Source of the DNA: a virus
Virus record (IMG/VR): IMGVR_UViG_3300009370_001603
Location: 58,519 to 122,518 of that record
Direction: 5' to 3' (one strand)
DNA: 64,000 bases
Shown: positions 54,702-60,871 of the stretch, piece by piece
Layout: the number at the start of each line of letters is the position of its first letter
How positions within the stretch are numbered: the stretch's first letter is position 1
Position numbers and translations under genes: made by a program
Notes under the pieces: generated by a model
Seen by the model: only the letters and a program-made list of their open reading frames with translations
Databases searched by the model: none
What the model was told of the DNA's origin: nothing

Positions 54702-55194
54702 GCTCCTCTAAAATCTCTGTAATCATATCGATAATCTCTTCTCTACGTTGTTTTGTCACATAAACATCATTAATTATCTTTAAGTAGTCCATTCGTACTT
54801 GGGCAGGAAGGTATTTATTAACTAAATCAACAATATTTTTATTGTCTATGTCATTATATGAGATAGAGTACTTCTTTTTGCTGTCAATTATTGTGCCCTC
54901 ATAGTCTAGCTGCGCTGGTTGCAAGACTTTCACCCTATCTTCATCAGATCCACTAACAAAATGATTGTCTCTAACGAAGTTTTTGAGTCTATTAGATAAA
55001 TTTACACTGAGGAAGTTTTCAAGAGGGCGATCTTCATCATATCTATGTAGGGCTTCCATACAAATAATAAAGGATTCTTGTTTTATATCATCAATAGTAT
55101 ATCCATAGAAGGTATATCTGGGTGAAATTCTATTGCAGACTAGTGTAATTGTGTCTACAACCTCTTGTTCGGTCATTCCTTTTGGTATATGCAT
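54670..55194 (-). CDS. Sigma-70-like late transcription factor
   Basis: The best start is the ATG at 55192-55194 (MHIPKGMTEQEVVDTI), which follows the upstream stop with one base between and has GGAG eight bases before it. A longer frame to 55236 lies wholly inside the upstream gene. Residues about 20-85 (RYTFYGYTIDDIKQESFIIC, ALHRYDEDRPLENFLSVNL, RLKNFVRDNH) are a sigma region 2: the DDIKQE helix and the P-x-x-x-F-L-x(4)-R-L-x-N segment. The 174 residues lack region 4, as in the T4 gp55 late factor. It is the natural candidate to read the GTGTATAA motifs. Confidence 0.8.
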   Translation of the reverse strand: MHIPKGMTEQEVVDTITLVCNRISPRYTFYGYTIDDIKQESFIICMEALHRYDEDRPLENFLSVNLSNRLKNFVRDNHFVSGSDEDRVKVLQPAQLDYEGTIIDSKKKYSISYNDIDNKNIVDLVNKYLPAQVRMDYLKIINDVYVTKQRREEIIDMITEILEEHGYHEEGQNL

Positions 55195-55195
55195 G

Positions 55196-55981
55196 TTAGT
55201 TCTCCGTTTTAATCGTCTTCCATTTTGATCCATCAAAGAATTCTAGAGAATTTGTAGATGAATTGAAAATAATAGAGCCTTTTTCTCGGTTTCTCGGTTT
55301 ACTGGGGCGAGATTTCAAGACAACGTGTCCTGTCAGGAGCTTAGATTTATCATTAAGCATTTCAAAGTGCTTTGTAGCAACTAAAATAGGGTCATTATTA
55401 TCTTTTAAAGAGTTAACAACATAATCTGGAGTAAGAATAAAGGATAGATCTTTAGAATCTATGGATTTTATCTCTCCATCAAGCCTACCCAATAGGGAAT
55501 TTTCTGATATTTCTACGGGAGAGGGCGTTAAAGGCTCTGTACTACAGATAACAGAGTGTTCTTTGTAGTATAATTCTATATAATTAGCTGGTATGTATGA
55601 ACCAACGATTAAATAAGTATCGTCTGGGAAATCTAGAGAGCCATCTTCTAAGGTAACAAGATCATCGTCTCCTTGTTGTAATGCTTCTAAAATAACGTCT
55701 CGTACAAGAAAAAAATCCTCTTTATCTCTTTCAACGTGGGCTAAACCCCTTTCAACGTGAATTACTTTCCTAGAGTTTACATCGGTGCTATCACAATTCT
55801 CTATAGTATAGAAAAATTCTACGTCAGGGTTGATTACCTGTCTTAGGCTATGCTCTTCTTGTATGTATCTAGCAAAACGGCTACCAGTATGATCGAGATC
55901 ATCTATATGTAACAGATGTACGCGGCCTTCTTTGACCACGGCTGGGCTTACTGCGAAGTTTTTATTCCGTATCTTGCGCAT
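55196..55981 (-). CDS. Fibre-like structural protein of the sigma operon
   Basis: A 261-residue protein whose final 25 residues (GSIIFNSSTNSLEFFDGSKW) match the GxIxFNSxTxxLExFDGxxW end domain used by many phage fibres. The N-terminal 100 residues are beta/alpha with RVHLLHIDDLDHTG and are not recognised. It is the second gene after the small Cys-containing protein and just upstream of the sigma-like gene. A virion role is inferred from the C-terminal motif. Confidence 0.65.
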   Translation of the reverse strand: MRKIRNKNFAVSPAVVKEGRVHLLHIDDLDHTGSRFARYIQEEHSLRQVINPDVEFFYTIENCDSTDVNSRKVIHVERGLAHVERDKEDFFLVRDVILEALQQGDDDLVTLEDGSLDFPDDTYLIVGSYIPANYIELYYKEHSVICSTEPLTPSPVEISENSLLGRLDGEIKSIDSKDLSFILTPDYVVNSLKDNNDPILVATKHFEMLNDKSKLLTGHVVLKSRPSKPRNREKGSIIFNSSTNSLEFFDGSKWKTIKTEN

Positions 55982-56123
55982 TCTTTATGATTTCCTCTAT
56001 TGGTTTATCCTCTTCCTGCAACTCTGCCTCCACCTCCGCATTGAGGGCAGCGGTAGCTTTACACTCCAGTTCGGTTTCAGCCGTTACATCACAGCTTTCG
56101 TTCTTACAGCACTTCTTTGTCAT
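55962..56123 (-). CDS. Small acidic Cys-containing protein, 53 residues
   Basis: ATG at 56121-56123 with AAAGGAG upstream, 53 codons, ending 20 bases inside the next gene. The product MTKKCCKNESCDVTAETELE has a CC-x(4)-C-x(9)-C set near the N-terminus and a strongly acidic remainder. The cysteines could bind a metal. It is the first gene of the late block and carries a variant late-promoter motif (GTGTATTA) 28 bases upstream. Function unknown. Confidence 0.6.
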   Translation of the reverse strand: MTKKCCKNESCDVTAETELECKATAALNAEVEAELQEEDKPIEEIIKNAQDTE

Positions 56124-56150
56124 GATATTCTCCTTTTCTAGGACACTATA

Positions 56151-56158
56151 TAATACAC
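56151..56158 (-). promoter_or_regulatory. Variant late promoter candidate (GTGTATTA)
   Basis: Minus-strand GTGTATTATATAG 28 bases before the first late gene (53 residues). A one-base variant of the motif; would start the operon that encodes the sigma-like factor itself. Confidence 0.45.
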
Positions 56159-56392
56159 GGGTGGCACATTTTTTCCAAAAAGGAATTTGAAGTTTTTACG
56201 AAAACAGCTATAATAACAAAGACCAATGGTTGAAAAGTGGTCAAATTCAGCAAATATTTGTATAAATCCGTAAAATGGGGCTGTGGTATCGAGTCCAAGT
56301 CCATCTGAATAATAAGTTACTTGAGAGTTTCCAAGAACTCCAAGGCTAGGCAAAAATTGAATCTAGGCACTGTCCCACCATGACAACCTAGT

Positions 56393-56494
56393 CCTGTGAA
56401 GGCCCTTTAGGGCGAAGTTGCAATAATCGAATTTAAGCATTGAAGACCTAGCTGCTTATTAATCCAACCTAGTACCTGTTGTATTCTTCACAGG
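56393..56494 (+). ncRNA. Candidate multi-hairpin RNA in the divergent gap
   Basis: CCTGTGAAG and CTTCACAGG form a 9-bp outer stem around a GCCC-TTTA-GGGC hairpin and a TTAAGCA/TGCTTA stem. Strand is not determined by sequence; no promoter box was found beside it. It may instead be a DNA structure at an origin. Confidence 0.4.
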
Positions 56495-56700
56495 TATAAA
56501 TGGTCTTGGTGCGTCTATTGGGCGCTTAGAATCAAGTGGGGGCGATCTAATAATTACATACTCTTTTTTATTAGTGAAGTTTAGCTAAGACAACCGTAGA
56601 GTGTGCGGCCAGTTGTGCATGAACCACCCCAGCCTTTTTAGCAATACAAACACAAAAAAACCGTGAAAATAAAACCCCCGCACCCTTTTGGAACAGAAAT

Positions 56701-56760
56701 CGCTGCCCGAGTCGCCGTAAGTACTTACTATCAAACGACTTACAACTATTTAGAGAAAAA
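56701..56760 (+). repeat. Promoter-upstream repeat R1
   Basis: GCTGCCC, then CGTAAGT and ACTTAC arms around a 13-16 base centre, then TTTAGAGAAAAA. One of six copies of a roughly 60-base element found 24-34 bases before a -35 box. The most diverged 5' end of the set. Confidence 0.75.
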
Positions 56761-56784
56761 TTCTATTTTATTTAAAGAATAAGC

Positions 56785-56813
56785 TTGACAAGTGCCGATA
56801 ACTATAGTATAAT
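56785..56813 (+). promoter_or_regulatory. Early promoter P1
   Basis: TTGACA, 17-base spacer with GCCGATAA, TATAAT. Drives the 37-residue membrane gene. Preceded at 24 bases by repeat R1. Confidence 0.85.
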
Positions 56814-56855
56814 AAGAACATAACAAGTTAAGTAATTCACACAAGGAAAAAACAA

Positions 56856-56969
56856 ATGAGCGAAAGAATGATTGAGACAATTAAAGTAACATTGATTATC
56901 GGTTCTGGTATCATCGGCATTATTACGACGGCAATCGCTTGTTCATGGCTATTATTATCACAAATATAA
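56856..56969 (+). CDS. Tiny membrane protein, 37 residues
   Basis: The first early gene. MSERMIETIK is followed by one hydrophobic span rich in Gly/Ile (LIIGSGIIGIITTAIACSWL). It lies about 36 bases after the predicted start site of the first early promoter and has ACAAGGAAAAAAC before the ATG. A single-span phage protein of this size may act on the host membrane; the exact role is unknown. Confidence 0.6.
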   Translation: MSERMIETIKVTLIIGSGIIGIITTAIACSWLLLSQI

Positions 56970-57002
56970 TCACATTTATTTAATAATAATTAAAGATTAC
57001 CC

Positions 57003-57031
57003 TTGACAAATGACGATAATAATAGTATAAT
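57003..57031 (+). promoter_or_regulatory. Early promoter P2
   Basis: TTGACA-17-TATAAT with ACGATAA in the spacer and AATTAAAGATTA upstream. The next ATG is at +1, giving a leaderless message. Confidence 0.85.
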
Positions 57032-57037
57032 AAGAAC

Positions 57038-57286
57038 ATGAAAAACAACAACAACAACAACGATAAGGCAAACCAAATGAATCAACCTAATGGCTATAAA
57101 TTCCGAGTATACAAGTTCAATAAAAACACTTACGACGCTTTTGCTACTTTTGTGACGCTTCAAGATGCGGTATCGTATATGAGGCGATGGAATCCTAATC
57201 AGATGCATAACTGGTACATCCTAGACGAAGACACTAGCCGAAGATTTGAAATGAATCCTACTGGTGATGCACTCCGGCTAGTCTAA
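57038..57286 (+). CDS. Early protein, 82 residues, possibly leaderless
   Basis: The ATG at 57038 is 7 bases after the last base of the -10 box, so it coincides with the predicted transcription start and no ribosome site precedes it. Read this way the protein begins with an Asn-rich stretch (MKNNNNNNDK). An alternative ATG at 57077 (MNQPNGYKFRVYKFNKN) has a weak AAGG upstream and gives 69 residues. The core looks folded (FRVYKFNKNTYDAFATFVTL, then MRRWNPNQMHNWYILD). Family unknown. Confidence 0.65.
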   Translation: MKNNNNNNDKANQMNQPNGYKFRVYKFNKNTYDAFATFVTLQDAVSYMRRWNPNQMHNWYILDEDTSRRFEMNPTGDALRLV

Positions 57287-57316
57287 AAAAAACTTGAGAA
57301 AATCCCCGTTTAGGGC

Positions 57317-57345
57317 TTGACAACACCGACAATTTATGGTATAAT
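57317..57345 (+). promoter_or_regulatory. Early promoter P3
   Basis: TTGACA-17-TATAAT with TGG before the -10 (extended -10). Drives the 81-residue gene. Confidence 0.85.
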
Positions 57346-57382
57346 TAGGATATAAGAAATTAACACAACACAAAGGAAAATT

Positions 57383-57628
57383 ATGAGAGTTTCAGATTTA
57401 CAACCAGCGGCTTACCCGCAATCACCTTCAGTAGAGAATCCTAATTGTGATTCTCACCGATTGTTTACTAACGAGTTCAACAAAGCCAGCTTTATCGAAG
57501 CTAATGGCGACGTTGAAGTTGTTTGGAACGAACAGTATAAATACTGGGCGGTTCCCGCTTTCGCTGAACAGCGTAAGCGTTATAGTGACCTGAAACAGGC
57601 GTACTGTGACCAGTACGGTTGTGAATAG
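57383..57628 (+). CDS. Early protein, 81 residues
   Basis: AAAGGAAAATT precedes the ATG and a perfect early promoter lies just upstream. The product has SVENPNCDSHRLFTNEFNKA, IEANGDVEVVWNEQYKYWAV and a charged end (QRKRYSDLKQAYCDQYGCE). It is soluble and of unknown function. A structured RNA element follows its stop. Confidence 0.65.
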   Translation: MRVSDLQPAAYPQSPSVENPNCDSHRLFTNEFNKASFIEANGDVEVVWNEQYKYWAVPAFAEQRKRYSDLKQAYCDQYGCE

Positions 57629-57694
57629 GGTTTAACCCGCAAGCCTTGCCCTAGTCGCAAGCATAGCCAGCTGTGAGGCTATTCAAGATACCAG
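57629..57694 (+). ncRNA. Structured RNA element, copy A
   Basis: After the 81-residue gene: a GGGTT/ACCC hairpin, GCAAG/CTTGC and a final stem ATAGCC/GGCTAT. Shares about 40 bases with copy B at 60209, where the last stem is ATAGTT/AACTAT, so pairing is kept by paired changes. Confidence 0.55.
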
Positions 57695-57721
57695 CATTTT
57701 TATTTTAACAAAGGAAAGATA

Positions 57722-58069
57722 ATGAGAAAAGCACACAATCCACGAATCACATGTAAAGACGGTTTCACTATGTCAGTACAGGCACGAGATAGCGCATACT
57801 GTACGCCAAGAGAAGATTATCCCGATACGCCATACACTAAAGTAGAATGTGGCTATCCGTCATCTACACCCAAAACAGATGGGCTAAGAGCTTACGCAGA
57901 GCTGTTCGGTACTCAGGATTACACTGAAACCGTTTACGGATACGTGCCGGTTGAGATAGTACAGGCAGAGCTTGACGCACATGGTGGTATAGTTGAAGGG
58001 TGTATGCCGTCCAACGAACCAACCAAGGAAGTACTTGCCGACATCTACTTCAATGATTACTCTGAGTGA
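57722..58069 (+). CDS. Conserved small phage protein of the GYVPVEIV type
   Basis: A 115-residue protein: NPRITCKDGFTMSVQA near the start, YCTPRED, a VECGYPSS segment and TVYGYVPVEIVQAELDAHGG. I recognise this pattern from a widespread family of small phage/prophage proteins with no assigned function, but cannot cite a family name. No own promoter is evident between it and the preceding gene, so it is probably on the same transcript. AAAGGAAAGATA precedes the ATG. Confidence 0.75.
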   Translation: MRKAHNPRITCKDGFTMSVQARDSAYCTPREDYPDTPYTKVECGYPSSTPKTDGLRAYAELFGTQDYTETVYGYVPVEIVQAELDAHGGIVEGCMPSNEPTKEVLADIYFNDYSE

Positions 58070-58130
58070 GCCTGTCTTAACTAACCCAGACAGCTAAGGG
58101 GCGCAGGGTGCCTGTACACAGGTAGGCCGA

Positions 58131-58192
58131 GGCGCTGCCCCGCGCGACGTAAGTCCTTTGGTAGTAACGACTTACGACGATTCAGAGAAAAA
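58131..58192 (+). repeat. Promoter-upstream repeat R2
   Basis: GGCGCTGCCCCG, CGTAAGTC, loop, GACTTACG, then AGAGAAAAA. Perfect 8-base inverted arms. Lies 34 bases before the -35 of P4. Confidence 0.8.
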
Positions 58193-58226
58193 CCTTCTTT
58201 TTATCTTTTTTTATTAATGTTTGGGG

Positions 58227-58255
58227 TTGATTTATGCCGATATATATTATATAAG
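58227..58255 (+). promoter_or_regulatory. Early promoter P4
   Basis: TTGATT-17-TATAAG with GCCGATAT in the spacer. Weaker boxes. 34 bases after repeat R2. Drives the 28-residue membrane gene. Confidence 0.65.
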
Positions 58256-58281
58256 AGTTAATCACAACAAAGGAGATAAGT

Positions 58282-58368
58282 ATGATATATTTACTAACGG
58301 CGGCTTGCATTATCGGCATTATTGGGGCTGATACTTTTAATAAATTTATTCTAAAAAATCTAGAATAG
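58282..58368 (+). CDS. Tiny membrane protein, 28 residues
   Basis: AAAGGAGATAAGT precedes ATG 58282. The product is one hydrophobic span (IYLLTAACIIGIIGADTF) and a short basic tail (NKFILKNLE). The CIIGIIGA core echoes the GIIGIITTA of the first early gene, hinting at a related mini-protein. Promoter box TTGATT/TATAAG lies upstream. Confidence 0.55.
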   Translation: MIYLLTAACIIGIIGADTFNKFILKNLE

Positions 58369-58371
58369 GGG

Positions 58372-58400
58372 TTGACAAACCTAACTTTTTATGGTATAAT
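58372..58400 (+). promoter_or_regulatory. Early promoter P5
   Basis: TTGACA-17-TATAAT with TTTTTATGG before the -10. Its ATG is at +1: leaderless 53-residue gene. Confidence 0.85.
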
Positions 58401-58406
58401 ACAATT

Positions 58407-58568
58407 ATGAAAAACACAACAAACAAAGTCTTTAAGCTAATCATAACCGGAAAGCTATCGCCAAATAGCAAGGCTTACAAAAAAACGATAGCGAACTCGC
58501 AAGGTATGCTGACCGGCAAGCCCGACATATATACAACAGTAACCAAGCTGGTCGACAAAAAAACTTAA
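58407..58568 (+). CDS. Leaderless early basic protein, 53 residues
   Basis: The ATG starts exactly 7 bases after the -10 box of its promoter and no ribosome site can exist before it; no in-frame ATG near the start offers an alternative. The product MKNTTNKVFKLIITGKLSPN is basic, with SKAYKKTIAN in the middle. Function unknown. Confidence 0.6.
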   Translation: MKNTTNKVFKLIITGKLSPNSKAYKKTIANSQGMLTGKPDIYTTVTKLVDKKT

Positions 58569-58587
58569 AAAAATCCCAAAATAGGGC

Positions 58588-58616
58588 TTGACAAAACTAA
58601 GTTTTTATGGTATAAT
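58588..58616 (+). promoter_or_regulatory. Early promoter P6
   Basis: TTGACA-17-TATAAT with TTTTTATGG before the -10. It leads into a 300-base stretch without a substantial gene (tandem repeats); the first ATG after its ribosome site reads only three codons (MNN then stop). Confidence 0.85.
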
Positions 58617-58692
58617 GTAAACATAACGAAAGGGAAATACAATCCAATGAACAACTAAAACGGTGGCCCTGCTGGGCGATAGAGTCAAAAAC

Positions 58693-58814
58693 CGTGACAC
58701 GAAGAACTGATGCCGAACAGTATAACACCGACACGAGAAGTCTAACTGCGTAAACAATGACACGAGAAGCCGAACTGCGTTAACAACGGCACTTGAAGCC
58801 TAACAAGTAAACAA
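58693..58814 (+). repeat. Tandem 28-29-base repeats
   Basis: Units of the form GACACGAGAAGYCNAACTG then CGTAAACAA occur at 58729-58757 and 58758-58786, with diverged copies before and after. Each unit contains a TAA and an ATG or similar start, so it is not a coding repeat. Confidence 0.7.
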
Positions 58815-58854
58815 TGGCGGGGCAAAAAACTTTGGAAAAAACTAAAGATTCCAC

Positions 58855-58882
58855 TTGACAACGCCGATAATTACTATATAAT
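58855..58882 (+). promoter_or_regulatory. Early promoter P7
   Basis: TTGACA-16-TATAAT with GCCGATAA in the spacer. Drives the acidic 94-residue gene and its two coupled partners. Confidence 0.85.
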
Positions 58883-58919
58883 AAGAGTATTACAAGCAAC
58901 ACTTTTGAAAGGTTTTACT

Positions 58920-59204
58920 ATGAGCGAATTCAGCAAATTTGACACCCAAATCCACATCGAAGAAACCAACGAATATCAGCCAACGGCGGCTGATTTGGCA
59001 GAGCTTAACGAATGGCTCGATGAGATGGAAGGCGATATGCCTTTCCCAGAGGAAGAAGAATTCCAACTGTCTGCCCCCGAAGGATGGGACGCTATCGAGG
59101 GAGATGATTCGCTTGGCGAATTGTCAACGTTCGACGGTATTGAAATTGATTACGAGCCGGAAGACAGTTTTTATGATTACGCCGATTTAATGGAGAATTT
59201 TTAA
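58920..59204 (+). CDS. Very acidic early protein, 94 residues
   Basis: ATG at 58920 has GAAAGG upstream; a TTG at 58905 in the same frame overlaps that site and is rejected. About a third of the residues are Asp or Glu (ELNEWLDEMEGDMPFPEEEE, then GDDSLGELSTFDGIEIDYEP), with few basic residues. Small, very acidic early phage proteins can mimic DNA, as T7 Ocr does; here that is only a possibility. It is followed by two genes joined by stop-start overlaps. Confidence 0.7.
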   Translation: MSEFSKFDTQIHIEETNEYQPTAADLAELNEWLDEMEGDMPFPEEEEFQLSAPEGWDAIEGDDSLGELSTFDGIEIDYEPEDSFYDYADLMENF

Positions 59205-59299
59205 TGGTAGATTTTGAAATGTGGAATTGGATTATTGGCGTTTCCATTACGGTAACGATTTTATCTTGCCTTTATCTGGATTGGGATTTGTCTCGATGA
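59204..59299 (+). CDS. Tiny membrane protein, 31 residues
   Basis: Its ATG overlaps the preceding TAA (TAATG) and its TGA overlaps the next ATG. One span, WIIGVSITVTILSCLYLDWD, is flanked by acidic residues. Translational coupling to the acidic protein suggests that the two work together. Function unknown. Confidence 0.55.
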   Translation: MVDFEMWNWIIGVSITVTILSCLYLDWDLSR

Positions 59300-59442
59300 G
59301 CGATGAGCACTACCAACAACCCGAAGACGATGGAGCTTTGTTGTTTTGGATGCACTGCGAAGAGCTTGCCAACCAACCGGAGCAAACGGAAGAACCTGAC
59401 CCCGATGAGCCAATTGGATTCGACGACCCGCCACCCTTTTAG
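59296..59442 (+). CDS. Acidic Pro-rich early protein, 48 residues
   Basis: Starts at the ATGA overlap with the mini membrane gene (MSDEHYQQPEDDGALLFWMH) and ends QTEEPDPDEPIGFDDPPPF. The frame extends upstream without an ATG, so the coupled start is preferred. The third member of a coupled acidic-membrane-acidic set. Nine bases after the stop begins repeat R3. Confidence 0.55.
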   Translation: MSDEHYQQPEDDGALLFWMHCEELANQPEQTEEPDPDEPIGFDDPPPF

Positions 59443-59450
59443 GGGGTCGC

Positions 59451-59511
59451 GGGGCTGCCCCGCAGGCCGTAAGTCCTTTGACAGCAACGACTTATGACTA
59501 TTTAGAGAAAA
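59451..59511 (+). repeat. Promoter-upstream repeat R3
   Basis: GGGGCTGCCCCGCAGG, CGTAAGTC / GACTTATG arms (one change that would be a G-U pair in RNA), TTTAGAGAAAA. 25 bases before P8. Confidence 0.8.
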
Positions 59512-59536
59512 CTTTCTAAAAATTCCTAAATTACTC

Positions 59537-59565
59537 TTGACAGGCTAAAGATATTGTGGTATAAT
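59537..59565 (+). promoter_or_regulatory. Early promoter P8
   Basis: TTGACA-17-TATAAT with TGTGG before the -10. 25 bases after R3. Drives the 44-residue gene. Confidence 0.85.
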
Positions 59566-59594
59566 GTCGATATAAGTAATAAGGAAACAAAGTT

Positions 59595-59729
59595 ATGACA
59601 ATTCAAAGACTAATGACAATTTTAAGCTATGGACAAATCCCGGCAAAACCTGCTAACATTACCGCAGTACGCTGGAATGCCATGATTAAAATGGCTAAAA
59701 AAACTTTGGAAAAAGTTGAGAATAATTAA
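59595..59729 (+). CDS. Small basic early protein, 44 residues
   Basis: AAGGAAACAAAGTT precedes the ATG. The product MTIQRLMTILSYGQIPAKPA ends in a basic helix (IKMAKKTLEKVENN). It is driven by a TTGACA/TATAAT promoter with an extended -10 (TGG). Function unknown. Confidence 0.55.
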   Translation: MTIQRLMTILSYGQIPAKPANITAVRWNAMIKMAKKTLEKVENN

Positions 59730-59738
59730 AGATTAGGC

Positions 59739-59767
59739 TTGACAAATGCCGATAAATATAGTATACT
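59739..59767 (+). promoter_or_regulatory. Early promoter P9
   Basis: TTGACA-17-TATACT with GCCGATAA in the spacer. Drives the 102-residue gene. Confidence 0.8.
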
Positions 59768-59805
59768 TAAGACATAAGAAGTTAACACAACACAAAGGAA
59801 AGAAA

Positions 59806-60114
59806 ATGAAAACTACCGAAACAAACATCTTGAACGTAACATACGACACCGCCGACGGGTTGCACCGCATCTTGATTGACAAGCTGGTTGAGTACGACTA
59901 TAATGGCGATATGGCAGTAGCCAAAAAAATGTGTACTGTTATCACTCCCGATAACGTTCCAATGATATTCAACGTGTCGCCATACACACCGTTGAGCGAT
60001 ATGCATACTATGGTTAAGGTATGGATTGATTGCGGTTGCCCAATGGATTGCGACAAATATGGAATTGCCCGCAAGTGGGATAAAATAAGTCTTCACAAGT
60101 GGGTAGCGGGATAA
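59806..60114 (+). CDS. Early protein, 102 residues
   Basis: AAAGGAAAGAAA precedes the ATG at 59806; the frame is open further upstream through the promoter but that part cannot be translated from it. The product includes YDTADGLHRILIDKLVEYDY, VPMIFNVSPYTPLSDMHTMV and a C-G-C-P-M-D-C cluster that could bind metal. Family unknown. Confidence 0.65.
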   Translation: MKTTETNILNVTYDTADGLHRILIDKLVEYDYNGDMAVAKKMCTVITPDNVPMIFNVSPYTPLSDMHTMVKVWIDCGCPMDCDKYGIARKWDKISLHKWVAG

Positions 60115-60208
60115 CACGAAGGGAACTGGAACTCACCCGCCCGTCTTGAGGCGTAGAATATCAAGCTAGTGAGTTAGGGTTAAGAGCCACTGCATCCCAC
60201 GGCTACAA

Positions 60209-60273
60209 AGGGTTGAAACCCGCAAGTCTTGCCCAAGTCGCAAGCATAGTTTACGGAACTATTCAAAACCGTT
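60209..60273 (+). ncRNA. Structured RNA element, copy B
   Basis: GGGTTGAAACCC hairpin, GCAAG/CTTGC, then ATAGTT/AACTAT. The two-pair change relative to copy A supports a real RNA stem. Located in the 60115-60511 gap before R4. Confidence 0.55.
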
Positions 60274-60353
60274 TTCATACAACGGGTGGGAGTGTCTTTC
60301 CTTATCCAAACGGATAAAGACGAGATGACATAGCCAGCCAGCGAAACCGACGC

Positions 60354-60414
60354 GGCGCTGCCCCGCAGGCCGTAAGTCCTTTGGTGGCAACGAGTTACGG
60401 CGATTTATAAAAAA
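60354..60414 (+). repeat. Promoter-upstream repeat R4
   Basis: GGCGCTGCCCCGCAGG, CCGTAAGTC / GAGTTACGG arms (one mismatch, one extra pair), then TTTATAAAAAA. 25 bases before P10. Confidence 0.8.
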
Positions 60415-60439
60415 CTTTATCTTTTTTTGAAAAAAGTAG

Positions 60440-60489
60440 TTGACAATGACCTAACGTGTCACACCTATGGGCGATAATATATATATAAG
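60440..60489 (+). promoter_or_regulatory. Disrupted early promoter P10
   Basis: TTGACA at 60440 is followed by 38 bases before TATAAG at 60484. Removing 21 bases between two ATG triplets restores TTGACA-17-TATAAG with GGCGATAA. It is 25 bases after R4 and upstream of the 35-residue gene. Probably weak or inactive as it stands. Confidence 0.5.
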
Positions 60490-60511
60490 AAGTTAACACG
60501 AAAGGAAAGTT

Positions 60512-60619
60512 ATGTTTGGTTTATCAGATGAGTTTATGATGTTTGTTGTTGTCCCGGCACTACTGTTGCCGGTTGGTTGGGTTGTCACAAAAATATTAAA
60601 AATTTATGATAATAATTAA
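60512..60619 (+). CDS. Tiny membrane protein, 35 residues
   Basis: GAAAGGAAAGTT precedes ATG 60512. One hydrophobic span (MMFVVVPALLLPVGWVV) precedes a short basic tail (TKILKIYDNN). Its promoter (P10) has a 21-base insertion in the spacer, see findings. Confidence 0.55.
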   Translation: MFGLSDEFMMFVVVPALLLPVGWVVTKILKIYDNN

Positions 60620-60628
60620 AGTTTGGGC

Positions 60629-60657
60629 TTGACAACAGCCGATAAATAGTATATAAT
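60629..60657 (+). promoter_or_regulatory. Early promoter P11
   Basis: TTGACA-17-TATAAT with GCCGATAA in the spacer and AATTAAAGTTTG upstream. Drives the 62- and 69-residue genes. Confidence 0.85.
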
Positions 60658-60682
60658 AAGCACATAACACGAAAGGAAAATT

Positions 60683-60871
60683 ATGAGTTATTACCCGAAA
60701 GAAATCGCAAGTAAAATGAAAAAAGGTTTAGAAAATGAATTACAGCAAATCTGTGAAATCGGTAAGGTTTTACGTGAAGATGGAAATTCGAGAATCGAAG
60801 TAAACTACTACATGAACGTAGATGAGGATTTTATCTCTGACGTTCTTGGTTGTTACAATTATAAAGGTTGA
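60683..60871 (+). CDS. Early protein, 62 residues
   Basis: GAAAGGAAAATT precedes the ATG. The product (SKMKKGLENELQQICEIGKV, then IEVNYYMNVDEDFISDVLGC) is helical then beta and of unknown function. It is followed after four bases by the next gene, so both share one message. Confidence 0.65.
   Translation: MSYYPKEIASKMKKGLENELQQICEIGKVLREDGNSRIEVNYYMNVDEDFISDVLGCYNYKG

Larger units (their letters stand above)
56124..56784. other. Divergent non-coding gap between late and early blocks
   Basis: No convincing gene in about 660 bases. It holds the variant late promoter, a structured-RNA-like element (56393-56494), five CTAGG/CCTAG words at 56345-56470, an AT-rich stretch and repeat R1 before P1. 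It could be a control or replication region; no iterons of a known type are seen. Confidence 0.6.
58569..58854 (+). other. Gene-poor stretch with promoter P6 and tandem repeats
   Basis: After P6 and a ribosome site the frame stops at once. A hairpin (ACGGT...ACCGT enclosing GCCC/GGGC, 58659-58697) is followed by 28-29-base tandem units. No gene over 15 codons is convincing. Possibly a decayed gene or a non-coding RNA. Confidence 0.55.
60115..60511 (+). other. Gene-poor structured stretch before the 35-residue gene
   Basis: Contains AACTCAC/GTGAGTT (60130-60175) with an inner CTTGA/TCAAG, the shared word TAGGGTTAAGAGCCACTGC at 60175-60193, structured RNA copy B, a GTCTT/AAGAC hairpin near 60294-60321, repeat R4 and promoter P10. 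No gene seen. Confidence 0.6.

Noticed and set aside
55195-55236. Longer start for the sigma-like gene
   Set aside because: The extension lies wholly inside the upstream gene; the ATG at 55192-55194 follows that gene's stop and has a GGAG in place.
56138-56353. 71-codon minus-strand frame in the divergent gap
   Set aside because: Only a TTG start right after a stop, no ribosome site; the composition resembles a fibre tail, so it may be a remnant, but it cannot be supported.
58690-58830. Small frames inside the tandem repeats
   Set aside because: Each is under 15 codons and interrupted by the TAA present in every unit.
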